From assembly GCA_017961175.1 (NCBI GenBank), contig JAGCXV010000035.1:119423-183422 (forward strand): DNA of 64,000 bases, read 5' to 3'. The notes below the pieces were generated by a model. That model worked only from the letters and a program-made list of their open reading frames with translations. It had not been told where the DNA came from and did not search any database. Origin of the DNA: Bacteroidales bacterium (lineage in GTDB: Bacteria > Bacteroidota > Bacteroidia > Bacteroidales > UBA932). Within the stretch, counting starts at the first letter, position 1. Every line of letters begins with the position of its first letter. A program made the translations under genes and the position numbers. Shown here in pieces: positions 19,392 to 26,842 of the stretch.

Positions 19392-20297
19392 ATGAAACCA
19401 ACACTTCTGATTATGGCTGCCGGTATGGGCAGCAGGTACGGAGGACTCAAACAACTTGACGGCGTGGGACCTAAGGGCGAGACAATCATGGATTTTTCTA
19501 TCTACGATGCCATCCTCGCAGGTTTTGCAGACGTTGTGTTCGTGGTGAGAGAAAAGTTCCGCGCAGAGTTTGAGGAGAAGGTTGCTTCCAAATTCAAAGG
19601 CAAGATCAAATACACGATAGTAACCCAGGAACCGGATAATCTTCCGGCAGGTTTCACTCCAAAGGTTCCAAGAGAGAAGCCTTGGGGAACCGGCCAGGCC
19701 GTCCTCAGTGCAAAGGACGTGATTACCAGGCCGTTTGCAGTTATCAATTCAGACGACTTCTACGGAAGGGAATCCTTCAAGTGCCTTGCAGATTACCTTG
19801 GCAAGATAAGGAAGGGCCAGAAGGGCAAGTTCTGCATGGTGGGATTTTACCTGAAAAACACCCTGTCCGAGAGCGGAAGCGTTTCCAGGGGAATATGCAC
19901 ACTGGACAGCAAGGACCATCTGGTAAAGGTGGAAGAGCATGGCAACATACGCAAGGAAGGCCGCAAGATTCTGGGAGAAAATCTCCTGGGCGTGGAGCAC
20001 CCGCTTCCAGCAAAGACCTGCACGAGCATGAACATGTGGGGATTCACCCCGGACTATATGGAAGAATCCGATGTCCTTTTCAAGGAGTTCCTGAAACAGA
20101 ACATCGATGAGCCAAAGAAGGAATTCTACGTTCCTTCCGTTGTCAGCAGGATGATTGAGGAAGGCAAGGCGAACGTAAAGGTTCTCTCAACTCCATCAGC
20201 CTGGTTCGGAGTAACTTACAAGGAAGATCGCGAGAAAGTTGTTGCCCGCCTCAAGGAAATGGCGGAAAACGGAACCTATCCTTCCCCATTATTCTAG
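19392..20297 (+). CDS. sugar-phosphate nucleotidyltransferase family protein
   Basis: A 301-residue NTP-transferase. The nucleotide-binding signature AAGMGSRYGGLKQL is at 9-22 and a metal-site-like NSDDFYG lies near 115-121. Related enzymes join a sugar-1-phosphate to a nucleoside triphosphate; the sugar is not predictable here. It is the first gene of a co-directional set with a CPBP protease, a ManA-like protein and an S4 protein, with gaps of 4 bases or less. The ManA-like neighbour hints at sugar metabolism, but that is inference. TATTTTTG at 19351-19358 is a possible -7 element. Confidence 0.85.
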   Translation: MKPTLLIMAAGMGSRYGGLKQLDGVGPKGETIMDFSIYDAILAGFADVVFVVREKFRAEFEEKVASKFKGKIKYTIVTQEPDNLPAGFTPKVPREKPWGTGQAVLSAKDVITRPFAVINSDDFYGRESFKCLADYLGKIRKGQKGKFCMVGFYLKNTLSESGSVSRGICTLDSKDHLVKVEEHGNIRKEGRKILGENLLGVEHPLPAKTCTSMNMWGFTPDYMEESDVLFKEFLKQNIDEPKKEFYVPSVVSRMIEEGKANVKVLSTPSAWFGVTYKEDREKVVARLKEMAENGTYPSPLF

Positions 20298-20301
20298 GAT
20301 C

Positions 20302-21258
20302 ATGAGCAAGTTTTTTTCTAAACCATCTTACTACAGGCCGGGAATCGGAGGCAGCCTCCTGATTCTTGTCATATTGTTCCTTCTGGGATCCGTCTTTTCT
20401 ATCGTTGCCGCATTCATTGCTGCGGCTATAAACGGTGAACTGTCACAGATTGCACAGACAACATCCGATCCTGTTGGACTTGCCAGCATTCTGACCGGAA
20501 GGCTGAGCCTTGTATATTTTGCCCAGATGATTATTCCGGTAGTTTTCATCTGGCTGGTAGGCAACGCCAACAGCCATAATCCGCTGAACTCTCCCGTAAA
20601 GGTTGACGCTCCTCATCTTGGAAAGTTCAACTTCCTGACTCTTGGCATTTTGCTGATGCTGATGACACTCGGGCTCAGCTGGGTCCTTGATCCGGTAACA
20701 AGCTACTTCCCTATGCCGGATAATTTCAAGGATATGTTCGAGAACATTGCCACCAGGCCTGTGGACACCATCGTTTCAGTTGCCATTATGGCTCCCCTCT
20801 TCGAGGAGTTCATAATGAGGGGCACGATAGAAAGAGGACTGCTGTCAAAGGGTTCAGCAGCCGTGGCCATTCTCTGGTCCGCCCTGCTGTTCGGAGCGAT
20901 GCACATGAATCTCTGGCAGGCCATTCCGGCATTCGTTCTAGGCTGCCTTTTCGGATGGGTTTACTACAGAAGCCATAGCATCTGGGCCGTGATATTTATG
21001 CACTTTGTAAACAACTTCTCCTCGATCATGCTGTTCTGGGCATTCCCGACGATGGATCCGGACGCATCCTCAAGGGAGAATATGGTCCAGCTCACCGGAA
21101 CCGACATGTGGTACTGGGTGCTGGTAGGCATAGGTGCACTGATAGTTTTAGTCGGAATCTTCCTGCTCAACAAGTACTTGCCTAAGAACCCTCAGAGTTT
21201 CAAGCCGAAAGAGATTCTGCTGGCAGACACCGCAAACGAGAACAACACCACGTTGTAA
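20302..21258 (+). CDS. CPBP family intramembrane glutamic endopeptidase
   Basis: A 318-residue polytopic membrane protein of the CAAX protease/bacteriocin-processing (Abi) family. Catalytic motifs are EEFIMRG (Glu168, Glu169, Arg173), LLFGAMHMN (His201) and FMHFVNN (His234, Asn238), set in about eight predicted helices. ATG at 20302, four bases after the previous stop, gives a normal N terminus; an upstream in-frame start would lie inside the preceding gene. The natural substrate is unknown. Its stop shares a base with the next start (TAATG), so translation is probably coupled. Confidence 0.88.
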   Translation: MSKFFSKPSYYRPGIGGSLLILVILFLLGSVFSIVAAFIAAAINGELSQIAQTTSDPVGLASILTGRLSLVYFAQMIIPVVFIWLVGNANSHNPLNSPVKVDAPHLGKFNFLTLGILLMLMTLGLSWVLDPVTSYFPMPDNFKDMFENIATRPVDTIVSVAIMAPLFEEFIMRGTIERGLLSKGSAAVAILWSALLFGAMHMNLWQAIPAFVLGCLFGWVYYRSHSIWAVIFMHFVNNFSSIMLFWAFPTMDPDASSRENMVQLTGTDMWYWVLVGIGALIVLVGIFLLNKYLPKNPQSFKPKEILLADTANENNTTL

Positions 21259-22220
21259 TGAAAAAGATATATCCCCTGCTGCTGGACAGCATAACCCCTG
21301 AAAGCACCGCCCTGAACGGCTTCCTCAAGGACAATTCCCTGGAAGACCTGATAGACACCTATATGGGCAACCTGCTCGGCGACAAGGCATTCAGCTTTTT
21401 TCAGGGCAACCTGCCTATAACCGTGAAACTCAGCGATAAATCCGGCCACATAACCGTTTCTCCTGACGATGAGACCGCCCTTCCGCGCTACGGCAACTGG
21501 GGCAAGGAGAGGATGCTCTACATACTTTCCGCCAAGGAAGATTCATCCATCTGGATCGGTTTCAAGAAAGACCTTACAGCAACGGATATCTATGAAAGAA
21601 GCCTCTCCGGAAACATTCTGGAGACTATGAACGAGATCGGGCCTGAAGAGGGGGAAACCTTCTACATCCGCCCGGGCGTTCCGTTCCGCATCGGTGAAGG
21701 AGTCAGATATGTGGAAGTGGCCCAAAACTCCCCTTGCGACTTCAACATCGAAGAAACGGACCAGCTTGTAGAGGCTCTCGACTTCATCAACCTGAACGCC
21801 TCCAACCCGGAGTATGTTGCTCCTGAGGATTGCTTGTTCAGGATGGAAAGGGTTGCCATCACCAAACCTCAGACCATAGCTCCGGACCAGACGGAAAGCT
21901 TCATGGCCATCCTTAACCTGGATAACCAGACATCGCTGAAAGTTAAAGACTTAAGGGGATATACAGAAATCTCGGACGAGACCGTCATCGCCCTGGACGG
22001 CAAATTCCCGCTTGCCCTTGTTCCTCACGACATCCAGGAACTGACTATAGCTCCTAGCCAGGAGGGCGATAACCCTACTTCATCATTCCTTCGCATCTAT
22101 CTGTGCAACATTCCGGAGCCTCCGAAAGAGGAAGATGAGGATGATGAGTGCGGATGCGGACACCACCATCATCACGATGACGATTGCGATTGCGGACATC
22201 ATCACCATCACAATGGATAA
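21258..22220 (+). CDS. mannose-6-phosphate-isomerase-like cupin protein with Cys/His-rich C-terminal tail
   Basis: A 320-residue protein. Residues 60-175 match the class I ManA cupin in outline: a YGNWGKERMLYIL segment, an ILETMNEIGPEEGETFYIRPG segment and GVRYVEVAQNSPCDF. However, several positions that usually hold metal-binding His or Glu are not evident, so enzyme activity is doubtful. The last 33 residues are an acidic stretch followed by CGCGHHHHH, DDDC and DCGHHHHH: ten His and four Cys that should bind zinc, nickel or similar. It is tightly packed between the CPBP protease and S4 genes, overlapping the latter by 8 bases. Confidence 0.7.
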   Translation: MKKIYPLLLDSITPESTALNGFLKDNSLEDLIDTYMGNLLGDKAFSFFQGNLPITVKLSDKSGHITVSPDDETALPRYGNWGKERMLYILSAKEDSSIWIGFKKDLTATDIYERSLSGNILETMNEIGPEEGETFYIRPGVPFRIGEGVRYVEVAQNSPCDFNIEETDQLVEALDFINLNASNPEYVAPEDCLFRMERVAITKPQTIAPDQTESFMAILNLDNQTSLKVKDLRGYTEISDETVIALDGKFPLALVPHDIQELTIAPSQEGDNPTSSFLRIYLCNIPEPPKEEDEDDECGCGHHHHHDDDCDCGHHHHHNG

Positions 22221-22590
22221 CGTACGGATAGACAAATACCTTTGGGCTATAAGGGTGTTCAAGACACGCAGCGAAGCCGCCGAGGCCTGCCGCACAGGCA
22301 AGGTCTTCGTAAACGGTGCCCAGACCAAATCCTCCAGGGAAATCAAGGCGGGAGATTCCATCGAAGTGCGCAAAGGTGCGGTTCATTTCAGCTACACGGT
22401 GATTGAGCCGATCGACAAACGCCAGGGAGCCAAGCTGGTGGACCAGTATGCGGAAAACACAACCCCGCAAAGCGAGCTGGACAAGCTTGTTGCTCCTGTA
22501 GAAACGATATTCCTGAAAAGGGAACGCGGAAGCGGGCGTCCGACAAAGAAGGAACGCCGCGATATCGACCGCCTGATGGACGGTTTCTGA
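22213..22590 (+). CDS. S4-domain RNA-binding protein, Hsp15-like
   Basis: A 125-residue basic protein with an N-terminal S4 domain (VRIDKYLWAIRVFKTRSEA and GKVFVNGAQTKSSREIKAGD) and a Lys/Arg-rich C terminus (RGSGRPTKKERRDIDRL). This is the plan of the Hsp15 (HslR) family, which binds stalled 50S subunits carrying peptidyl-tRNA. The frame extends upstream through the preceding His-rich tail, but MDNVRIDKYL at 22213 fits the S4 start. It ends directly against pth on the opposite strand; pth also deals with peptidyl-tRNA, a thematic link but on a separate transcript. Confidence 0.87.
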   Translation: MDNVRIDKYLWAIRVFKTRSEAAEACRTGKVFVNGAQTKSSREIKAGDSIEVRKGAVHFSYTVIEPIDKRQGAKLVDQYAENTTPQSELDKLVAPVETIFLKRERGSGRPTKKERRDIDRLMDGF

Positions 22591-23280
22591 TTATTCCTTT
22601 CTGTTATTTTTGAAGAGATTCAGGAGCTTTTCCTTGAAGGAGAGCTCCTTTTCTTTTGGTTCTTCCTCAACCTTCTCCTGGGTTGGGGGGACTTCAGGAA
22701 CGGCCTTCTTAGGATCCGTGTTGCAGATGTTCATTGCCCTGTCGGCCCCCATAAAGGTAAAGTCCTTGACTCCCTGGGCGGCACGCTTGAGGATTGGCGG
22801 AAGCTGCTTTTTTTCTTCTCCCTCTATCTTTCCCAGGACATAATCCACCTGGCCGCCTTTAGGGAAACCGTTGCCAATGCCTACCCTGATGCGGCAGTAG
22901 TCGGATGAGCCAAGCGTCTGGTTTATGTGGGCAAGTCCGTTGTGGCCGCCGTCGCTGCCCTTCTTGCGCATACGAACGCTTCCAAACGGAAGGGCAAGGT
23001 CATCGCAGATTACCAGAAGCTTGTCTATAGGGATATTCTCCGCCTGCATCCAGTAGTTTATGGCCTTTCCGCTGAAATTCATATAGGTGGAAGGCTTAAG
23101 GAGAATGAGTTTGCTTCCGCGATAGGATATCTCCGCGGTGCTTCCCAGCCTGCCGGAACTGAATGTAACCCCGGATTCCTCAGCGAGGTAATCCACAACC
23201 ATGAACCCAATGTTATGACGGGTGCCGGCATATTCGGCACCTATGTTTCCGAGACCCGCTATGAGATACTTTCCGGCCAT
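22591..23280 (-). CDS. pth: peptidyl-tRNA hydrolase with C-terminal extension
   Basis: Releases peptides from peptidyl-tRNA that has dropped off the ribosome. Residues 1-185 are the standard domain: AGLGNIGAEYAGTRHNIGF with catalytic His22, PSTYMNFSG, ICDDLALPFG and GHNGL. The final 40 or so residues are an added Pro/Glu/Lys-rich linker and a basic amphipathic helix (SFKEKLLNLFKNN), longer than the usual family length of about 190. It lies downstream of rplY on the same strand, with a hairpin between the two. Confidence 0.93.
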   Translation of the reverse strand: MAGKYLIAGLGNIGAEYAGTRHNIGFMVVDYLAEESGVTFSSGRLGSTAEISYRGSKLILLKPSTYMNFSGKAINYWMQAENIPIDKLLVICDDLALPFGSVRMRKKGSDGGHNGLAHINQTLGSSDYCRIRVGIGNGFPKGGQVDYVLGKIEGEEKKQLPPILKRAAQGVKDFTFMGADRAMNICNTDPKKAVPEVPPTQEKVEEEPKEKELSFKEKLLNLFKNNRKE

Positions 23281-23318
23281 TATCTGTCTTTCTAAATCAA
23301 ACGCAAGGTAATAAAGTT

Positions 23319-23354
23319 AAAGTGGATGTCCAAAAGGTTTTGGGCATCCACTTT
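23319..23354 (-). terminator. long hairpin between rplY and pth
   Basis: AAAGTGGATGTCCAAAA (23319-23335) pairs with TTTTGGGCATCCACTTT (23338-23354): about 15 usable base pairs with one G-U pair and a tiny loop. Read leftward it is followed by an AACTTTATT stretch, not a clean U tract. It could be a terminator or attenuator after rplY, or an mRNA-stabilising hairpin. Confidence 0.6.
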
Positions 23355-23376
23355 TAGAAAGAACTCCTGTCTGCGA

Positions 23377-23970
23377 TTACTTTGCCTCAGCGTTCTCAGC
23401 TTCTGCTGCTGCAGCTGCAGCGGCGGCGCGGGTACGCTTGATCTCGCAAACCATCAGCTTCTTAGGGGAAGCGATCTTGCAGTCAGCCACGTTGAGCTCG
23501 CCTGCATAGATAGCCTTGCCAACTCCAAGAGTGGTGATGTCTACGTCGATCTGGTCTGGAAGCTTGTCCATAGGACCGCAAACCTTAACCTTTCTGACGC
23601 CAACTCTCAGACGGCCACCCTGCTTTACACCCTCGGCGTTACCGAAAATGTTTACAGGAACGGCGATCTCAACCGGCTTGTCCTCGGAAATTGCGAGGAA
23701 GTCGATGTGGATAGCGTCATCAGTGATAGGATCATACTGTGCGTCGTGAAGGATGCAAGGATGAATCTCACCATTGAGGTTTACGTGGATAATGTAAGAC
23801 TTAGGAGTGTCCGTAATCTTCTTGATGTCTGCCAGTGGAATGGCGATGTCCAGATGCTGGGTTCCGTTGCCGTAGATGATGCAAGGAACGTTTCCTGCCC
23901 TGCGGATCTTCTTAAGGTCCTGCTTGGTGCCGATTTTACGCTCGGCAGCGTTCAAAGTGATAATCTGCAT
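23377..23970 (-). CDS. rplY: 50S ribosomal protein L25 (general stress protein Ctc type)
   Basis: Binds 5S rRNA in the large subunit. The 197-residue protein has the N-terminal 5S-binding domain (KQDLKKIRRAGNVPCIIYGNG, ILHDAQYDPITDDAIHIDFL) and the additional C-terminal TL5/Ctc beta domain. An Ala- and Glu-rich tail ends it. The pairing with pth is conserved in many bacteria. It has its own well-matched promoter (24057-24087) and an approximately 80-base structured leader. Confidence 0.95.
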   Translation of the reverse strand: MQIITLNAAERKIGTKQDLKKIRRAGNVPCIIYGNGTQHLDIAIPLADIKKITDTPKSYIIHVNLNGEIHPCILHDAQYDPITDDAIHIDFLAISEDKPVEIAVPVNIFGNAEGVKQGGRLRVGVRKVKVCGPMDKLPDQIDVDITTLGVGKAIYAGELNVADCKIASPKKLMVCEIKRTRAAAAAAAAEAENAEAK

Positions 23971-24056
23971 AATTGTAAGTTTTAAGTGTTACTCAGTCCG
24001 CCTTTTTGGGGACCCCATTGCACCGAGCCCGAAACCCGTCGGGCGAAATGCGGTCG

Positions 24057-24087
24057 CAAAGATAAACATTTTTGCTTCTCGTGCAAA
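24057..24087 (-). promoter_or_regulatory. promoter for rplY, with leader hairpin downstream
   Basis: Read leftward: TTTG (24087-24084), a 19-base spacer and TATCTTTG (24064-24057), a full consensus match. The leader between it and the rplY ATG contains a GC-rich hairpin, GCCCGA (24027-24032) pairing with TCGGGC (24039-24044), and a GGGGACCCC palindrome at 24009-24017. These could affect rplY translation, but no known L25 leader motif is recognised. Confidence 0.68.
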
Positions 24088-24098
24088 TTTAAGGGCGG

Positions 24099-24129
24099 TT
24101 TGCAGTTACAGAAAATGTTCCTATCTTTG
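24099..24129 (+). promoter_or_regulatory. promoter for the reverse rubrerythrin gene
   Basis: TTTG at 24099-24102, a 19-base spacer and TATCTTTG at 24122-24129, a full match to the Bacteroidota consensus. The leader of about 60 bases contains a small hairpin, ACGGAAA (24139-24145) with TTTCCGT (24151-24157). It lies back to back with the rplY promoter. Confidence 0.7.
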
Positions 24130-24195
24130 ATTTCAGACACGGAAAGGTTTTTTCCGTAAAAAACAGAAACAATAACAATTAGACACTACCTTTTT

Positions 24196-24750
24196 ATGAT
24201 CAAGAAATTCAGATGTACCGTTTGTGGATATATCCACGAAGGACCGGAACCTCCAGAGAGATGTCCTCAGTGCAAGCAGCCAAGAGAGAAATTCGTCGAG
24301 GTTGTTGAGGAAGAGAACAAGAAAGCCTGGGCAGACGAGCATGTTATCGGTGTTGCCAAGGGCTGTGATCCAGAAATCTGGGAAGGCCTGAAAGCCAACT
24401 TTATGGGAGAATGCACCGAAGTGGGAATGTACCTGGCAATGAGCCGCCAGGCAGACCGCGAGGGCTATCCTGAAGTTGCAGACGCTTTCAGAAGGTATGC
24501 TTTTGAAGAGGCAGACCACGCCGCAAGATTCTGCGAGCTCATCGGCGAAATGGTTTGGGACACCAAGACCAATCTCGAGAAAAGAATCGAGGCCGAAAGA
24601 GGCGCATGCGCAGGAAAGAAAGACATTGCCACCAAGGCTAAGAAGCTCAACTACGACGCCATCCACGACACCGTTCACGAGATGTGCAAGGACGAGGCTC
24701 GCCACGGACAGGGCTTTGAGGGTCTTTACAACCGCTTTTTCAAGAAATAG
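24196..24750 (+). CDS. reverse rubrerythrin (NADH peroxidase type)
   Basis: Reduces hydrogen peroxide in anaerobes. The 184-residue protein has an N-terminal rubredoxin domain with Cys7, Cys10, Cys23 and Cys26 (CTVC, CPQC) binding one iron. A ferritin-like four-helix domain follows, with diiron ligands in [18 protein letters not shown] and [10 protein letters not shown]. Rubredoxin before the diiron domain is the reverse rubrerythrin order; classical rubrerythrin is the opposite. It is transcribed alone from a consensus promoter and ended by a strong terminator. Confidence 0.93.
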   Translation: MIKKFRCTVCGYIHEGPEPPERCPQCKQPREKFVEVVEEENKKAWADEHVIGVAKGCDPEIWEGLKANFMGECTEVGMYLAMSRQADREGYPEVADAFRRYAFEEADHAARFCELIGEMVWDTKTNLEKRIEAERGACAGKKDIATKAKKLNYDAIHDTVHEMCKDEARHGQGFEGLYNRFFKK

Positions 24751-24774
24751 CTGATCGCGGCAAACGCGTAAAAC

Positions 24775-24806
24775 AAAGGGGTGCCCGAAAAGCACCCCTT
24801 TATTTT
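24775..24806 (+). terminator. rho-independent terminator after reverse rubrerythrin
   Basis: AAAGGGGTGC (24775-24784) pairs perfectly with GCACCCCTTT (24792-24801) around a 7-base loop, followed by TATTTTA. It may also serve the convergent clostripain-like gene that ends at 24821. Confidence 0.85.
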
Positions 24807-24820
24807 ATCTTTGGCGATTG

Positions 24821-26077
24821 TCAGTCGGAAGTTGACGGGACAATCATCTGGACTTCTTCGTTCCAGGCATATTTCTGATAGTAGGTTATCAGTTCCTGTT
24901 CCTCATAGTCCGGGATGTAAGTGCTCAAACCGCAGAATTTTGCCGGATCGATATCAAGGTTTATCATCTTTCCGGTCGTATACTTGGCTATTACAGCATT
25001 GTGGAGAGCGGCAGTGAACGCCGCTGTCTCGGAAGTGCCGCAAAGGTTATCCAGGAAATCCTTAAGGTCGAAGAACCAGTGGTCGTCATACCTGAAATAT
25101 CGCTGAACCAAAGTCACATCCAGAGCCGGTATGTCGTCCCTGTAATCTGCAAACAGGGCCTTAGCCTCGGTTGCAACCGCATCCAGCTCAGAGCATTTTA
25201 CAGTAGCGATGGTTACTGAACGATACTCGCCGCTCTGGGCGTTATAGTAGTCGTAAACCGCCTTTGAGACTCCGGTATAATCCGCATTGAACATCTTCTC
25301 TATAACCGTGTCGTAAGGATAACTGTCCGTAAGTATTTCTGCCGGAGAGCCGATAAAATAGTCGCAGCAGTCCTTGAGCTGATAGGCAATCTCGATTCCT
25401 CCCATAAAGCAGGCATCCATCGCGATGAAATCGAAATGGGTGTCCCCTATGGCCTCCTGAATGTCGAATACAGACATTTCCACTCCAAGCTCGCTGCCGA
25501 AAGATTTTACCATATGGGCATAAGGATCAACTCCGCCAGGAGGAGCCGGGAACCTGGATCTCTGATGGCTGTACATCACGCTTTCGTCTGAAGAAGAATC
25601 GAAAGCATGGGTCTTATAGTAACCGGCAGGAAGCCATCCCGTTCCGTGAGACCAGAGCACCAGACCGTAATGCCTTGCCGGGCATATTGTCTTTGTAATG
25701 TTCAGGACGGATTTCATCTGGTTCTTGGTACAGGAATTTATGTATGAAAACTTGTAGATGGTATCTATCTGGACATCTCCCTTCTTGTTCCTGCATATGT
25801 TGACGAGTACCGGCAAAGTATCCTTCATCTGCTTTGAGGAAAGGTCAAAGTTGTTGCAGTACAGCACAATATTGCCGTCTGACGGTACATATCCCTGAAT
25901 GATCTTGCTGATGTTTGAGGCAGCATCCGGGTAGAGATTGTTGTGCGAGGCAAAATACAGGAGCACCGTCTTTTCCTTCTCCTCAAACACAACGTCCTTC
26001 GGCTCCACCTTGGAACAAGACGGAAGAACCGTCAAGGCTGCGGCGCACAGGGCAACAATATATCTGAATATCTTCAT
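24821..26077 (-). CDS. clostripain-family (C11) cysteine peptidase, lipoprotein
   Basis: A 418-residue exported protein with lipobox VLPSC (Cys21). The caspase-like dyad is visible: His144 in LVLWSHGTGW and Cys223 in FIAMDACFMGG, both in the usual C11 context. C11 enzymes typically cleave after Arg or Lys and activate themselves. The substrate here is unknown. The frame extends 11 codons upstream, but the start at 26075-26077 gives a proper signal peptide. The gene stands alone on minus. Confidence 0.88.
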   Translation of the reverse strand: MKIFRYIVALCAAALTVLPSCSKVEPKDVVFEEKEKTVLLYFASHNNLYPDAASNISKIIQGYVPSDGNIVLYCNNFDLSSKQMKDTLPVLVNICRNKKGDVQIDTIYKFSYINSCTKNQMKSVLNITKTICPARHYGLVLWSHGTGWLPAGYYKTHAFDSSSDESVMYSHQRSRFPAPPGGVDPYAHMVKSFGSELGVEMSVFDIQEAIGDTHFDFIAMDACFMGGIEIAYQLKDCCDYFIGSPAEILTDSYPYDTVIEKMFNADYTGVSKAVYDYYNAQSGEYRSVTIATVKCSELDAVATEAKALFADYRDDIPALDVTLVQRYFRYDDHWFFDLKDFLDNLCGTSETAAFTAALHNAVIAKYTTGKMINLDIDPAKFCGLSTYIPDYEEQELITYYQKYAWNEEVQMIVPSTSD

Positions 26078-26208
26078 AATCCGTCTATCAATATCTTCCT
26101 GAAAAGACAAAAGTACAATTTTTATTCATATGCCGCACTTTCCATGCCAAATACTGTCTTGTTCTTGTTATATTTGTATCTGATAGTATCCTTTTAAACC
26201 GCAAGACA

Positions 26209-26823
26209 ATGGAAAAGAAAAATTTTTCAAAGCCGCTGGATGAAGGCCTGGGATCTTCAATCCGCAAATACCTTTATATGCAAGTGGATAGAGCCGCCCT
26301 CAAAGGCGCTGAAAAAATGTCGGTAGTCTCAAACAGGGTTATCGCGACCACGATACTTCTGCTTATCGGAACCGTAGTGCTGATGTTGCTGTGCCTTGCC
26401 GCCGGCTTTTTCTTCGGCGAGCTTTTCGGCAACAACGCTTTGGGATTCCTTTGCGCTGCAGTCCTTGCCCTGATAGTGGGAGTTGTTATATGGCTTGTCC
26501 GCAAGAAGCTGTTTGCCAACCAGATGGCCAGATTCTACACCGGGATGCTTCTCGGAGATGACAAACTTTCCAGCATGAAGGAACTCAACCTCAAGCAGCA
26601 GTTTGTCGAGACCGAAATCAAGGACAAGGAAGAGGATATCGCAATCGAGTACCAGATGCTCAAGAACATGCTCAACCCTCTCCACTATGTAGGCCTTGTG
26701 GTGGACAAGATCCGCGACATCTTCAAGGGAAAAACCGGCGAGGAAGACAATCCTGAAACGGATATCCGCCCGGAAGACGGTCCAAAGGACGGACAGGACA
26801 GTTATCAGGCCAACCAATTCTGA
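26209..26823 (+). CDS. phage-holin-superfamily (DUF1469-like) membrane protein
   Basis: A 204-residue protein with a basic N terminus, two transmembrane helices (about 45-70 and 78-97) and a long charged cytoplasmic region ending in an acidic tail. The plan fits the Phage_holin_3_6/DUF1469 family, which despite its name is widespread on bacterial chromosomes without phage. There are no phage genes nearby. TATATTTG at 26169-26176 could be its -7 element. The next gene follows after 19 bases. Function is unknown. Confidence 0.68.
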   Translation: MEKKNFSKPLDEGLGSSIRKYLYMQVDRAALKGAEKMSVVSNRVIATTILLLIGTVVLMLLCLAAGFFFGELFGNNALGFLCAAVLALIVGVVIWLVRKKLFANQMARFYTGMLLGDDKLSSMKELNLKQQFVETEIKDKEEDIAIEYQMLKNMLNPLHYVGLVVDKIRDIFKGKTGEEDNPETDIRPEDGPKDGQDSYQANQF

Positions 26824-26842
26824 TCAAACACATTGAACAAAT

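Noticed and set aside
26209-26823. Prophage remnant (holin)
   Set aside because: The family name is misleading. No integrase, capsid, tail or lysis genes are near, and the flanks are ordinary envelope genes.
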